DNA from: RGIG3009 sp964470515
GTDB lineage: Bacteria; Bacillota; Clostridia; Oscillospirales; Acutalibacteraceae
Assembly: GCA_964470515.1 (NCBI GenBank)
Contig: CAYYDD010000017.1
Coordinates: 1-25,863, forward strand
Reading direction: 5' to 3'
DNA: 25,863 nt
Below the pieces are notes generated by a model. That model was given only the letters and a program-made list of their open reading frames with translations, did not search any database and was not told the origin of the DNA. Position 1 is the stretch's first letter, and the number at the start of each line of letters is the position of its first letter. The translations under genes and the position numbers were made by a program. Shown in pieces: positions 1 through 7,621 of this stretch.

Positions 1-55
1 ACCCCTGACCTCTTGATTCGTAGTCAAGCACTCTATCCAGCTGAGCTACGAGCGC
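1..55 (-). tRNA. tRNA-Arg(ACG), 3' end cut by window edge
   Basis: Read on the minus strand, the sequence starts with acceptor half GCGCTCG and continues with a D arm and the anticodon stem-loop CTTGA-CTACGAA-TCAAG, so the anticodon is ACG, which reads arginine CGN codons after A-to-I editing. The window ends inside the T arm, so the acceptor 3' half and CCA are missing. A consensus promoter lies just upstream. Confidence 0.95.
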
Positions 56-74
56 GTGTTGGACAACGTATAAG

Positions 75-103
75 ATTATAGTGGCTTTCCGGCGAAAAGT
101 CAA
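75..103 (-). promoter_or_regulatory. Sigma-A-type promoter of tRNA-Arg
   Basis: The minus strand reads TTGACT, a 17-base spacer, then TATAAT (complement of 75-80), ending 19 bases before the tRNA 5' end. This is near-consensus and typical of a stable-RNA promoter. Confidence 0.85.
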
Positions 104-143
104 GAGAAAAAAACGATTTTCTTAAAATTTTTCGCCGGAAAGC
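84..143. repeat. Perfect 15-base inverted repeat between ktrA and tRNA-Arg
   Basis: GCTTTCCGGCGAAAA at 84-98 is repeated in exact inverted form at 129-143, with 30 bases between. The loop contains a T-rich run on the minus strand and the -35 box of the tRNA-Arg promoter, and one arm fills the promoter spacer. It may serve as the ktrA terminator, but no U-run follows the second arm, so the role is uncertain. Confidence 0.7.
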
Positions 144-158
144 TGTCATCTTTTCAAA

Positions 159-809
159 TCACGTGTTGCGGGTAAGCTTTTCAACAAGCTCACCGGTACC
201 GAGTACCAGCAAATGATCGCCTTTCAGGAACGACAGATCCGGGCCAGCCAAACAAATATCGCCCTCGCGCTTGACCGCCAGCACGTTGATACCGTGCTTC
301 TGACGGACGTTGATCTCCCGTATACTTTTCCCCACCCATATGCGCGGGACGGCGATCTCATACACCGCCAGCTTGCCGGACAACTGATGATAGTCAAAAA
401 TATTGCGACCGCTGTACTGCACTGCCAGCTTTTGCGCCAGATCCTTTTCGGGATAAACGACCTCGTCGGCACCGTTACGCAACAGAAACTTTTCCTGAAT
501 ACGGGTGCTGGCCTTGCTGACAACACGCTTGGCACCCATCTCCTTAAGCAGACTGGTAATCTCCAGACTGCTCTGGAAGTCGCTGCCGATGCAGACAAAG
601 CAACTGTCAAAACCATTCACAGACAAGCTGCGTAGCACGTCCTCATTCTTACAATCGCCCACCTGCGCACAGGTGACCTGCGGTGCTAAGCGATTGACGG
701 TCTCCTCGCTTTCATCCACGATCATCACGTCGTTGCCTAGCTCGGCCAGACGCAGGCTGAGATGCTCGCCGAAGCGGCCCATACCGATCACCAAAAAGTT
801 CTTTTTCAT
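159..809 (-). CDS. ktrA: KtrA/TrkA-type potassium uptake regulatory subunit
   Basis: This 216-residue cytoplasmic protein is the nucleotide-gated regulatory ring subunit of a Ktr potassium transporter. The N-terminal RCK_N (Rossmann) domain has the dinucleotide/ATP loop GMGRFGEH at about residues 9-16, followed by the acidic end of strand 2 (IVDE). The C-terminal third, from about residue 135, is an RCK_C domain ending in a DHLLVLGTGE segment. The length matches the family (about 220). The ATG at 809 was chosen because MKKNFLVIG is the normal family start and TAAAGGAGAG lies just upstream. The reading frame stays open further upstream but only inside ktrB. It follows ktrB by 14 bases, so the two are surely co-transcribed and form the KtrAB complex. 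Confidence 0.95.
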   Translation of the reverse strand: MKKNFLVIGMGRFGEHLSLRLAELGNDVMIVDESEETVNRLAPQVTCAQVGDCKNEDVLRSLSVNGFDSCFVCIGSDFQSSLEITSLLKEMGAKRVVSKASTRIQEKFLLRNGADEVVYPEKDLAQKLAVQYSGRNIFDYHQLSGKLAVYEIAVPRIWVGKSIREINVRQKHGINVLAVKREGDICLAGPDLSFLKGDHLLVLGTGELVEKLTRNT

Positions 810-823
810 AGCAGAACTCTCCT

Positions 824-2167
824 TTACCCCACACTCACGGTTTCTTCCGGATACAGTAGCGCGTTCTTTTGCTTTTTCTGCACAAACACCATTGCAAAGG
901 TCAGACTGCCCAAGCGGCCGCAATACATCATCAGCAGTACGACCACCTGCGAAAAGCCCGACAGTTCCCGCGTAACACCAGTGGTCATACCGACGGTATC
1001 GATAGCGGAAAAGCACTCAAAAACAATGTCCGTGAGCGCGAGTTCCGGCTGCGCCGCGCTGACCAAGAAAATGCCGGTCAGCACCAGAAGCATCTGAACA
1101 CCGGTCACGCTGACCGCCTGCACGATAACATCCCGCGGCAAACGGCGGCGGAACAGATTATAGCCGGACTTGCGGAACAGATTGCTGATACAGCAAATGA
1201 ACAGCACCGCCACCGTAGTGGTCTTGATGCCGCCCGCCGTGGATCCGGGCGAGCCTCCGACAAACATCAGCAGTGTGGTGAGCATCCCGGATGCGGGATG
1301 CATCTGATTGACGTCCACCGAATTGAAACCCGCCGTGCGGGGCGTTACCGAGTCAAAAAACGCGTTAAGCAACTGCTGCGCAAACGGCAGCTCGGCGTTG
1401 GTGTGATCGCGTTCCAAAAACAAAAACATCAAGGTCGTGACTACGGTGATGCCGACCGTCATCGTCAGTGCCAGCTTGGAATGCAGACGGTACTTTCGGA
1501 AGTGCCACTTGTGCCGGACGATATCGTCCCACACCAAGAAGCCAATGCCGCCGATGAGGATGAGCAGTGCGGCCGTGACAACGACCACGCCGTCGTCTGC
1601 GAATGAAACCAGCGAGGAATAGGCTCCTTGGTCGCCAAGCAGGTCAAATCCGGCGTTACAGAACGCGGAGATGGACATAAACACCGCACGACCAAGACCG
1701 TCCCAAAAGCCGAATTTGGGGATGAAACGACTGGCGAACGCCACCGCACCGAGCAGCTCCACGATGAGTGTCCCTGTAAGTATCTTGCGGGTCAGGCGCA
1801 CCATACCGCCGATATCCGGTGTGTTGATGCTTTCCTTAAGCAACGTGCGCTGACGTAGCGAGATCTGGCGGTGCAGTGCCATAGAAAAGCCGGTCATCAG
1901 CGTCATAAAGCCCAAACCGCCAATTTGGATCAATGTGATAATAACCACACGGCCGAACACCGACCAATGTAGATAGGTATCCACCACGACGAGACCGGTG
2001 ACACACGTCGCCGAGGTAGCGGTAAACAAGCACGACAAAAACGGCGTGGAGGTGCCGCTATTGGAGGAGATGGGCAGCATCAGCAGCAACGCACCCAGCA
2101 AAATAGCCGCCGCAAAGCCCAGGGCAACCAGATGTGGATAGCTGAGCCGCCACCGACGTTTTGTCAT
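824..2167 (-). CDS. ktrB: KtrB/TrkH-family potassium transporter, membrane subunit
   Basis: This 447-residue integral membrane protein is the ion-conducting subunit of a Ktr system and imports K+, in characterised homologues coupled to Na+. Four pseudo-repeats each carry a selectivity-filter glycine: TSATCVTGL, SAFCNAGFD, VTPRTAGFN and AIDTVGMTTG. Between them are hydrophobic helices and the conserved GGSPGSTAGGIKTTT segment. The ATG at 2167 was chosen because TAAGGAGGGG precedes it and MTKRRWRLSYPH leads straight into the first helix. The open frame continues further upstream through tRNA DNA, which is not coding. It is the first gene of the ktrB-ktrA operon, with a clear promoter at 2199-2227. 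Confidence 0.95.
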   Translation of the reverse strand: MTKRRWRLSYPHLVALGFAAAILLGALLLMLPISSNSGTSTPFLSCLFTATSATCVTGLVVVDTYLHWSVFGRVVIITLIQIGGLGFMTLMTGFSMALHRQISLRQRTLLKESINTPDIGGMVRLTRKILTGTLIVELLGAVAFASRFIPKFGFWDGLGRAVFMSISAFCNAGFDLLGDQGAYSSLVSFADDGVVVVTAALLILIGGIGFLVWDDIVRHKWHFRKYRLHSKLALTMTVGITVVTTLMFLFLERDHTNAELPFAQQLLNAFFDSVTPRTAGFNSVDVNQMHPASGMLTTLLMFVGGSPGSTAGGIKTTTVAVLFICCISNLFRKSGYNLFRRRLPRDVIVQAVSVTGVQMLLVLTGIFLVSAAQPELALTDIVFECFSAIDTVGMTTGVTRELSGFSQVVVLLMMYCGRLGSLTFAMVFVQKKQKNALLYPEETVSVG

Positions 2168-2198
2168 ACCTCTCCCCTCCTTAGTGCATATTAAATAC

Positions 2199-2227
2199 AG
2201 TATACTCCTGATTTTGAATTTTGGCAA
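2199..2227 (-). promoter_or_regulatory. Promoter of ktrB-ktrA
   Basis: The minus strand shows TTGCCA (complement of 2222-2227), a 17-base spacer and TATACT (complement of 2199-2204), followed by a roughly 25-base leader containing the ktrB ribosome binding site. Confidence 0.7.
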
Positions 2228-2270
2228 GCACTTTACAATGAGTAATAGCGGTTCTCGTCCGACACCCCAT

Positions 2271-2306
2271 ACAAAACAAAAAAAACGCCTTTCGGCGTTT
2301 TTGTTT
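2271..2306 (-). terminator. Terminator after the tRNA-Met/Glu/Val operon
   Basis: An ACGCC/GGCGT stem with a GAAA tetraloop on the minus strand has A-rich and T-rich runs on its two sides and starts right at the tRNA-Val CCA end. It separates the tRNA operon from the ktrB promoter. Confidence 0.8.
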
Positions 2307-2383
2307 TGGTGGGCGTAAACGGACTCGAACCGCTGACCTCCTGCGTGTGAAGCAGGCGCTCTAACCAGCTGAGCTATACGCCC
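2307..2383 (-). tRNA. tRNA-Val(CAC)
   Basis: The cloverleaf is complete on the minus strand: acceptor GGGCGTA pairs with TACGCCC, the anticodon stem-loop CCTGC-TTCACAC-GCAGG gives CAC (reads GUG), the T loop is GGTTCGAGTCC, and discriminator A is followed by an encoded CCA. It is the last gene of a three-tRNA operon. Confidence 0.96.
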
Positions 2384-2420
2384 GTATTCAGCCACCGCTG
2401 TTGCAGCAGCCAAATAATGA

Positions 2421-2495
2421 TGGTGACCCGAACGGGAATCGAACCCGTGTTACCGCCGTGAAAGGGCGGTGTCTTAACCGCTTGACCATCGGGCC
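2421..2495 (-). tRNA. tRNA-Glu(TTC)
   Basis: The complete minus-strand cloverleaf begins GGCCCGA and ends TCGGGTC-A-CCA. The anticodon loop CTTTCAC between CCGCC and GGCGG gives TTC, glutamate. It lies 5 bases after tRNA-Met. Confidence 0.96.
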
Positions 2496-2500
2496 GAAAA

Positions 2501-2577
2501 TGGTGGCTGTAATTGGATTCGAACCAATGACACTGCGGGTATGAACCGCATGCTCTAGCCAACTGAGCTATACAGCC
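2501..2577 (-). tRNA. tRNA-Met(CAT), elongator type
   Basis: The minus-strand cloverleaf begins GGCTGTA and ends TACAGCC-A-CCA. The anticodon loop TTCATAC between GCGG and CCGC gives CAT. The paired first base and the GGTTCATACC context fit elongator Met rather than initiator. A tRNA-Ile2 read through lysidine cannot be fully excluded but fits less well. Confidence 0.9.
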
Positions 2578-2583
2578 ATGTCC

Positions 2584-2637
2584 GTCCCCGTTCTGGGGAC
2601 GCAGACTATTATATAGTATGACCACCCGGTTTGTCAA
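2584..2637 (-). promoter_or_regulatory. Consensus promoter and leader hairpin of the tRNA operon
   Basis: The minus strand has a perfect TTGACA (complement of 2632-2637), an 18-base spacer and a perfect TATAAT (complement of 2608-2613). The short leader holds a GTCCCC/GGGGAC hairpin (2584-2600) directly before tRNA-Met, probably part of precursor processing. The -35 box lies only 24 bases from the rnfB stop. Confidence 0.88.
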
Positions 2638-2661
2638 GTCTGTTTTTTATCTTTTTTAAAA

Positions 2662-3480
2662 TTATTGGCAAATCAGTTCCGCATCGGCGGGCATATAGAT
2701 AGTGATGCAGTGAATGGGGCAATTTTCGGCGCATTTGCCGCAGCCGACACACTTGTTAGGATCAATGGAGGCCAGCGAATCCGTGACTGTGATTGCCCCA
2801 TATTCACACACCTTGGTGCACTTACCGCAGCCGATACAGCCGACCTTGCACGCTGCACGCGTGACAGCACCCTTATCGTGGCTGGAGCAACGCACGATGC
2901 CGTGCACGTTGCTGTCATACATTGCGATGAGCTGTTTCGGACAAGCAACCACGCACTTGGTACAGCCACGGCAAATGGTAGGATCCACATGTGCCAGACC
3001 GTCCTTGACAGTAATAGCCTCATACTCGCAAACAGCCTTACAATCGCCGTAACCGAGGCAACCGTAATTGCACTGCCAGTTACCGCCATAGAACTGCGCC
3101 GCAGCGCGGCAGGATGGGATGCCGTGATAGTCCAGCTTACGGGCAGTGAACTCTTCACAGCCGCCGCAACGCACCATAGCGATCTTGTGAGCAACCTCGC
3201 CGCCTTCAACACCTAACAGGCGCGCCGTAGCTTCCGCCACTGCAACACCGCCGGGCGAGCACAAACCGACCTTCGCACCGTCATTCGCCATAGCTTTGGC
3301 ATAGCCCTCACAGCCGGAATAGCCGCACGCACCGCAGTTGGCTCCCGGCAACAGCTCCAGCAGTGCTTCGGCCTTTTCGTCCTTCGGCACCGCCATCAGC
3401 ACGGAGGCGACCGCCAAGATCAGTCCGGCGCCAAGACCCAGACCGCCGACAAGCAGCACAGCTACCAAAATCGTATTCAT
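2662..3480 (-). CDS. rnfB: Rnf complex subunit B, multi-cluster ferredoxin-like protein
   Basis: This 272-residue membrane-anchored iron-sulfur protein is the likely entry point for electrons from reduced ferredoxin into the Rnf complex. It has an N-terminal helix at about residues 4-29. A four-cysteine Fe-S domain follows (LPGANCGACGYSGCEGYA). Further cysteine sets come after it: CNYGCLGYGDCKAVC, CRGCTKCVVACP, CIGCGKCTKVC and CVGCGKCAENCP, of the [4Fe-4S] ferredoxin kind. It is the last gene of the operon, 17 bases after rnfA. No hairpin terminator is seen after it, and the tRNA operon promoter begins 24 bases on. Confidence 0.96.
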   Translation of the reverse strand: MNTILVAVLLVGGLGLGAGLILAVASVLMAVPKDEKAEALLELLPGANCGACGYSGCEGYAKAMANDGAKVGLCSPGGVAVAEATARLLGVEGGEVAHKIAMVRCGGCEEFTARKLDYHGIPSCRAAAQFYGGNWQCNYGCLGYGDCKAVCEYEAITVKDGLAHVDPTICRGCTKCVVACPKQLIAMYDSNVHGIVRCSSHDKGAVTRAACKVGCIGCGKCTKVCEYGAITVTDSLASIDPNKCVGCGKCAENCPIHCITIYMPADAELICQ

Positions 3481-3497
3481 CGGTACTCCCCCTTTGC

Positions 3498-4079
3498 TTA
3501 TAATCCAAACATACCCTGGAAGCCGAGGAACGACACCGAAACGATGGAGGCCGCCACCAGCGTGATGGGCAGACCCTTGAGCGTTTCGGGCACTTCCGCA
3601 CTTTCCAGACGTTCACGAACGCCGGCAAACATCACCATAGCGAGCAGGAAGCCCAAGCCCGCGCCCAGTGCGTTTACCACAGATTCCACGAAATTGTAGC
3701 CGCTGTCGATGTTAAGAATGGTCACACCCAGCACTGCGCAGTTGGTGGTGATCAGCGGCAGATAGATGCCGAGCGACTGATACAACGGCGGAATATAGCG
3801 TTTGAGCACGATTTCGACCAGCTGTACCAGAGCGGCAATGATGAGAATGAACACGATGGTTTGCAGATACTCCAGCTCATTGGGAACCAGCAGATACGTG
3901 TAGATGGGCCACGTGGCAATGGTAGACATCACCATAACGAAGATAACCGCCACCGACATACCGACTGCGGAATTGAGCTTTTTGGATACGCCGAGGAACG
4001 GGCAGATACCTAAGAACTGTGACAGAACGAAATTATTAACGAGCAAGCCGCCTATTACGATAGCAAACAGATTATTCAC
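3498..4079 (-). CDS. rnfA: Rnf complex subunit A
   Basis: This 193-residue integral membrane subunit (RnfA/NqrE family) has six predicted helices. It pairs with RnfE and carries the paired cysteines GICPFLG (near residue 26) and TTNCAVLG that in homologous complexes hold an intramembrane [2Fe-2S] cluster. A GTG at 4079 is chosen as start: it gives the usual N-terminus NNLFAIVIGGLLVNNFVLSQ and the usual family length, and a GGAGAGGGGG run lies upstream. The longer open frame beginning at 4151 lies inside rnfE. It overlaps the rnfE stop by 8 bases, suggesting translational coupling. Confidence 0.94.
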   Translation of the reverse strand: MNNLFAIVIGGLLVNNFVLSQFLGICPFLGVSKKLNSAVGMSVAVIFVMVMSTIATWPIYTYLLVPNELEYLQTIVFILIIAALVQLVEIVLKRYIPPLYQSLGIYLPLITTNCAVLGVTILNIDSGYNFVESVVNALGAGLGFLLAMVMFAGVRERLESAEVPETLKGLPITLVAASIVSVSFLGFQGMFGL

Positions 4080-4767
4080 CGCTGCTCGCCCCCTCTCCGT
4101 GGCAAGTGCCCGCCATCGGGCAGGCCGCGCAGGTCGACATTGCCGAAGCAAGCTCGCGGCGCGTCTGATTCTTCTCCAAACGGATGGACAGACGGTTGAC
4201 CAGCCAGATCATCATACCAAACACGAAGAAACCGCCGGCGGGCAGCACAAAAATAGTGATAGCCGGAAACATACCGCCATCCGGCCAGCCGAAGATAGTA
4301 CCGTTACCGAGAAATTCACGGATACTGCCCATCACGACCAGTGCCGCCGTAAAGCCGCATCCCATACCGAGGCCATCCAATGCCGACAGACCGACGCTGT
4401 TTTTACCGGCAAACGCCTCCGCACGACCGAGGATGATACAGTTGACCACGATGAGCGGCAGATAAATACCCAACGACTGATCGACAGCCGGCAGATAGGC
4501 CTTGACCAGCATCTGCACGATGGTGGTAAAGCCGGCGATGATAACGATATACGAGGGCAGACGCACCTTGCCGGGGATCAGGCGGCGCAGCAACGAGATC
4601 ACGATGTTAGAGCAAACCAACACGAATGTAGCCGCGGCTCCCATACCCAAACCGTTCACCGCAGCGGTAGTCACCGCCAGCGTGGGGCACGTACCCAGCA
4701 CCAGACGGAATACCGGGTTTTCACGCAGAAGACCTTTGGAAAATTCCTTCCAATACCGATTATTCAC
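4072..4767 (-). CDS. rnfE: Rnf complex subunit E with a cysteine-rich C-terminal tail
   Basis: This 231-residue membrane subunit (RnfE/NqrD family) is the partner of RnfA in the electron path across the membrane. Conserved cysteines occur in LGTCPTLAV (C27) and VNCIILGR (C110), and the segment DQSLGIYLPLIVVN is typical. After the last helix (about residue 190) there is a hydrophilic tail of roughly 35 residues containing STCAACPMAGTC, that is C213, C216 and C222, which is not part of the core fold as I know it. The start overlaps the rnfG stop by 8 bases, and the end overlaps the rnfA start by 8 bases. Confidence 0.95.
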   Translation of the reverse strand: MNNRYWKEFSKGLLRENPVFRLVLGTCPTLAVTTAAVNGLGMGAAATFVLVCSNIVISLLRRLIPGKVRLPSYIVIIAGFTTIVQMLVKAYLPAVDQSLGIYLPLIVVNCIILGRAEAFAGKNSVGLSALDGLGMGCGFTAALVVMGSIREFLGNGTIFGWPDGGMFPAITIFVLPAGGFFVFGMMIWLVNRLSIRLEKNQTRRELASAMSTCAACPMAGTCHGEGASSGE

Positions 4768-5305
4768 CTGCGCTCACCCCTTTCACCAGCTGATACCATA
4801 CCAAGGCCTGCTCGACCGCTTTGCGCACACCGTTAGAGGTCTTGGTAGCCTGCGATACCGCATCCACCGCGTCCAGCTCGGAGGTAGCAGACTTGCCGAC
4901 CAGTGCTTCCAGAAAACCGCCCTTGACGATCTTATCCACGTAACCGGCGGTCTCGTTGTCATCGGTGATCTTGACACCGGTGACCTTACCGTCGGCGGAA
5001 ATGCCGGTCATTACGATCAGGCCTGAGCTTTTACCCACCGAGCTGGCGGTAAACACATAGCCCACTGTCGCACCGTCACGCAGAGCACGATAATACGTTA
5101 CTTCCGTTTCCTCATCCTGTATAGTCATTTTCTCGAACTCGTTAGCGTCGATAACCTCCAGACGGGCGGCGTTTTCGATCTCCTCCGTGCGCTGTGCGAT
5201 GGTATCCTTCGTCAGCGCATTCGTACCCGCGAGTGCGGCGGTAACGATACCGGCGATCAGCATCAGTGCCAACGCCGAAATCAGAATATCACGAAACGAT
5301 TTCAT
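4760..5305 (-). CDS. rnfG: Rnf complex subunit G, covalent-FMN protein
   Basis: This 181-residue protein has one N-terminal membrane helix (about residues 8-27) and an extracytoplasmic FMN-binding domain (RnfG/NqrC family). The flavin attachment region reads DAVSQATKTSNGV. By family knowledge ApbE attaches FMN to the threonine of an S-G-A-T-x-[ST] motif, here T154, but the usual glycine is a glutamine (Q152). The start codon overlaps the rnfD stop in an ATGA arrangement and the end overlaps rnfE by 8 bases. No apbE gene is present in the window, so the flavin transferase must be encoded elsewhere. Confidence 0.93.
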   Translation of the reverse strand: MKSFRDILISALALMLIAGIVTAALAGTNALTKDTIAQRTEEIENAARLEVIDANEFEKMTIQDEETEVTYYRALRDGATVGYVFTASSVGKSSGLIVMTGISADGKVTGVKITDDNETAGYVDKIVKGGFLEALVGKSATSELDAVDAVSQATKTSNGVRKAVEQALVWYQLVKGVSAGE

Positions 5306-6252
5306 TTCCCCACCGCCTTTCGCTTTTCTCCAAACGGCCGCGGGCGTGTGACACGCTCAATCAGCGGGGTGAGGATGTTCATAATCACGATGGCAAAGGA
5401 CACACCATCCGGCAGTGAGCCGTACAGACGGATCAGCACGGTCAGCAAGCCGCAACCGATGGCATACACCAATTTACCGGTACGGTTGATGGGGCAAGTC
5501 GCATAGTCAGTCGCCATAAAGATAGCGCCCAGCATTAGACCGCCCGACAGAATATGCGCCGGGGCATTGGCACCCAGCAGCCACGTAAACACGAACACCG
5601 TGCCGATGTACACCAGCGGGATCATCGGGCTGATAACACGGCGGATGACCAGATACAAGCCACCGAGCAGCAGCGCAACCACGCAGGTCTCGCCCAGCGA
5701 GCCGCCGCGCAGGCCGAACAGCAGATCCAGTAGCGAGATCTTCGCCTCCGGATCGTCGGCCATCAGCGCCAGCGGCGTAGCGGAGGAAACAGCATCCGCC
5801 TTATTCATCCAGGCAAGCGGCACTTCCCAGTTGTTCATTTCTGCGGGAAAACTGCCCATCAGTACGATACGACCGACCAGCGCGGGATTGACAAAGTTCT
5901 GACCCAAGCCGCCGAACATCTGCTTGGCAACCACGATAGCTACCACACTGCCGAAAGCGGCCTGCCAAAGTGGGATCGACGACGGCAGATTAAAGGCCAA
6001 CAGCAGGCCGGTGACCACAGCGGACAGATCGCCCACCGTCTGCGGGCGCTTCATCACGCGGCGGCTGAGGTATTCCGCAGCAATCGCCGCAGCAACGCAC
6101 ACCAGCTCCACCGCCAGTGCGCGGGGGCCAAACAGCCACACCGACGCGATCAGCGCGGGAACCAGTGCGATGATAACGTCACGCATCACATCCCGCGTAT
6201 TCATACCGCAGTGAACGTGAGGTGACGAGGAGACCAACAATGTCTGTTCCAT
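5302..6252 (-). CDS. rnfD: Rnf complex subunit D, membrane flavoprotein
   Basis: This 316-residue integral membrane protein (RnfD/NqrB family) carries covalent FMN and is part of the ion-translocating core. Several hydrophobic helices are visible. Conserved segments include FGGLGQNFVNPALVGR and the flavinylation motif AVSSATPLAL with T159 as the likely attachment residue. The C-terminal part contains MLGAIFMATDYATCP and the pattern LYGSLPDGVSFAIVIMN, both typical of the family. It starts 20 bases after rnfC and ends with an ATGA overlap into rnfG. Confidence 0.95.
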   Translation of the reverse strand: MEQTLLVSSSPHVHCGMNTRDVMRDVIIALVPALIASVWLFGPRALAVELVCVAAAIAAEYLSRRVMKRPQTVGDLSAVVTGLLLAFNLPSSIPLWQAAFGSVVAIVVAKQMFGGLGQNFVNPALVGRIVLMGSFPAEMNNWEVPLAWMNKADAVSSATPLALMADDPEAKISLLDLLFGLRGGSLGETCVVALLLGGLYLVIRRVISPMIPLVYIGTVFVFTWLLGANAPAHILSGGLMLGAIFMATDYATCPINRTGKLVYAIGCGLLTVLIRLYGSLPDGVSFAIVIMNILTPLIERVTRPRPFGEKRKAVGK

Positions 6253-6272
6253 TCGTTATCCGTCCTTTCCCG

Positions 6273-7595
6273 TTATTTTGCCGTGCGCAGCACATCTTTT
6301 GCCATACGGATGGTTTGCAGTATGGGACGATGTGCGGGGCAGGAGAACGTGCAACAACCGCATTCCATACACGTCATCGTGGACAGACGGCGCAGCGAGT
6401 CGGTATCGTTCGAAATATACGCTTTGGTAATGGAGGTCGGCAGCAGGGACATCGGACACGCATCCACGCAACGACCGCAACGAATACACGTGCTGGCCGG
6501 AATCTCCTGCACATCCTCTTCCGCCAGTGCAATAATGGCATTGTTCTGCTTTAAGATCGGCAACTCGGTATCCATCAACGCCAGACCCATCATCGGGCCG
6601 CCGTACAGCAGCTTGCGGATCGGCTTTTTGACACCGACATAGTTCAGCACGTCTTGAATGGGAGTACCGATCCACGTACGCAGATTCATCGGTTTTTCCA
6701 CCGCCGAGCCAGCTACCGTGATACGTTTACGAATAAGCGGCGTACCCGTTTTAAGATAGCGACGCAACTTAGCAACCGATGTGACATTCATCACGATGCA
6801 ACCCACATCGGCAGGCAGGCCACCTGCGGGAACGATACGGCCGGTACACTCGGCGATCAGCACCTTTTCAGCACCCTGCGGGTAACGGGTACGCAGTGCC
6901 TTAACACTGATAACCTGATTGGGATTTTTGATGGTTTCCGCCATACGCGACAAAACGGCAATGGCGGCCGGCTTATTGCTTTCCACACCGATAATCGCAC
7001 GGGAGGCACCCAGAAAGCTCATAATCGTGCGGATACCGGAAATAATATCCCACGAGTTTTCGAGGCACTCACGGTAGTCGGCGGTAATGTACGGCTCGCA
7101 CTCTGCGGCGTTGATGACCAGCGTATCGATAGCATCCCGATTTTTCGGATTGAGCTTGACGTGCATCGGGAAGCCCGCGCCGCCCAGACCGACGATACCG
7201 GAATTGCGCACCGCAGCGATAAAGTCCTCAAACGTTTCCACCTTGGGCGGTTGCATACTGCTGTGCGGACGACGCTCGCCATCCGACGTGATGACCAGCG
7301 CACTGGCCTTGCGACCGCCGGGCAGAAGCAGCTCCTTCGTGCCGGTGACCGTGCCCGAGATACTGCTGTGGATGGGCGCAGAAACAGGCGAATCGCTGTC
7401 GCCTATGATCTGGCCGACATCCACGGTATCCCCCACCTTGACGGTCGGAGTACACGGGGCACCGATATGCTGCGCCATCGACACAATGATCTTTTCGGGG
7501 ATCGGCATCGTCACGCTTTCGCATTCCGCTGCATCCTTATGCTGTGCCGGATGGACACCGCCGTGCGGTTTCCAAATGTTTGAAAATACGGACAT
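6273..7595 (-). CDS. rnfC: Rnf complex subunit C, NADH-binding iron-sulfur flavoprotein
   Basis: This 440-residue cytoplasmic-face subunit exchanges electrons with NAD(H). The N-terminal part (WKPHGGVHPAQHK) belongs to the RnfC barrel-sandwich region. The nucleotide/FMN-binding fold has the GLGGAGFP motif shared with NuoF, and then PYITADYRECLE. The C-terminal region has two [4Fe-4S] motifs, CIRCGRCVDACP and CMECGCCTFSCP. The ATG at 7595 is preferred because GAAAGGTG lies 8-10 bases upstream and the protein then begins like its relatives. The longer frame to 7727 is not supported. It is the first rnf gene after the two accessory genes, giving the order C-D-G-E-A-B known from Clostridia. Confidence 0.95.
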   Translation of the reverse strand: MSVFSNIWKPHGGVHPAQHKDAAECESVTMPIPEKIIVSMAQHIGAPCTPTVKVGDTVDVGQIIGDSDSPVSAPIHSSISGTVTGTKELLLPGGRKASALVITSDGERRPHSSMQPPKVETFEDFIAAVRNSGIVGLGGAGFPMHVKLNPKNRDAIDTLVINAAECEPYITADYRECLENSWDIISGIRTIMSFLGASRAIIGVESNKPAAIAVLSRMAETIKNPNQVISVKALRTRYPQGAEKVLIAECTGRIVPAGGLPADVGCIVMNVTSVAKLRRYLKTGTPLIRKRITVAGSAVEKPMNLRTWIGTPIQDVLNYVGVKKPIRKLLYGGPMMGLALMDTELPILKQNNAIIALAEEDVQEIPASTCIRCGRCVDACPMSLLPTSITKAYISNDTDSLRRLSTMTCMECGCCTFSCPAHRPILQTIRMAKDVLRTAK

Positions 7596-7621
7596 AGGAT
7601 CACACCTTTCAGGGTTTCGGT

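Noticed and set aside
824..2413. Long 529-residue version of KtrB
   Set aside because: The extra N-terminus is translated from tRNA-Val and its terminator; the start at 2167 has a strong ribosome binding site.
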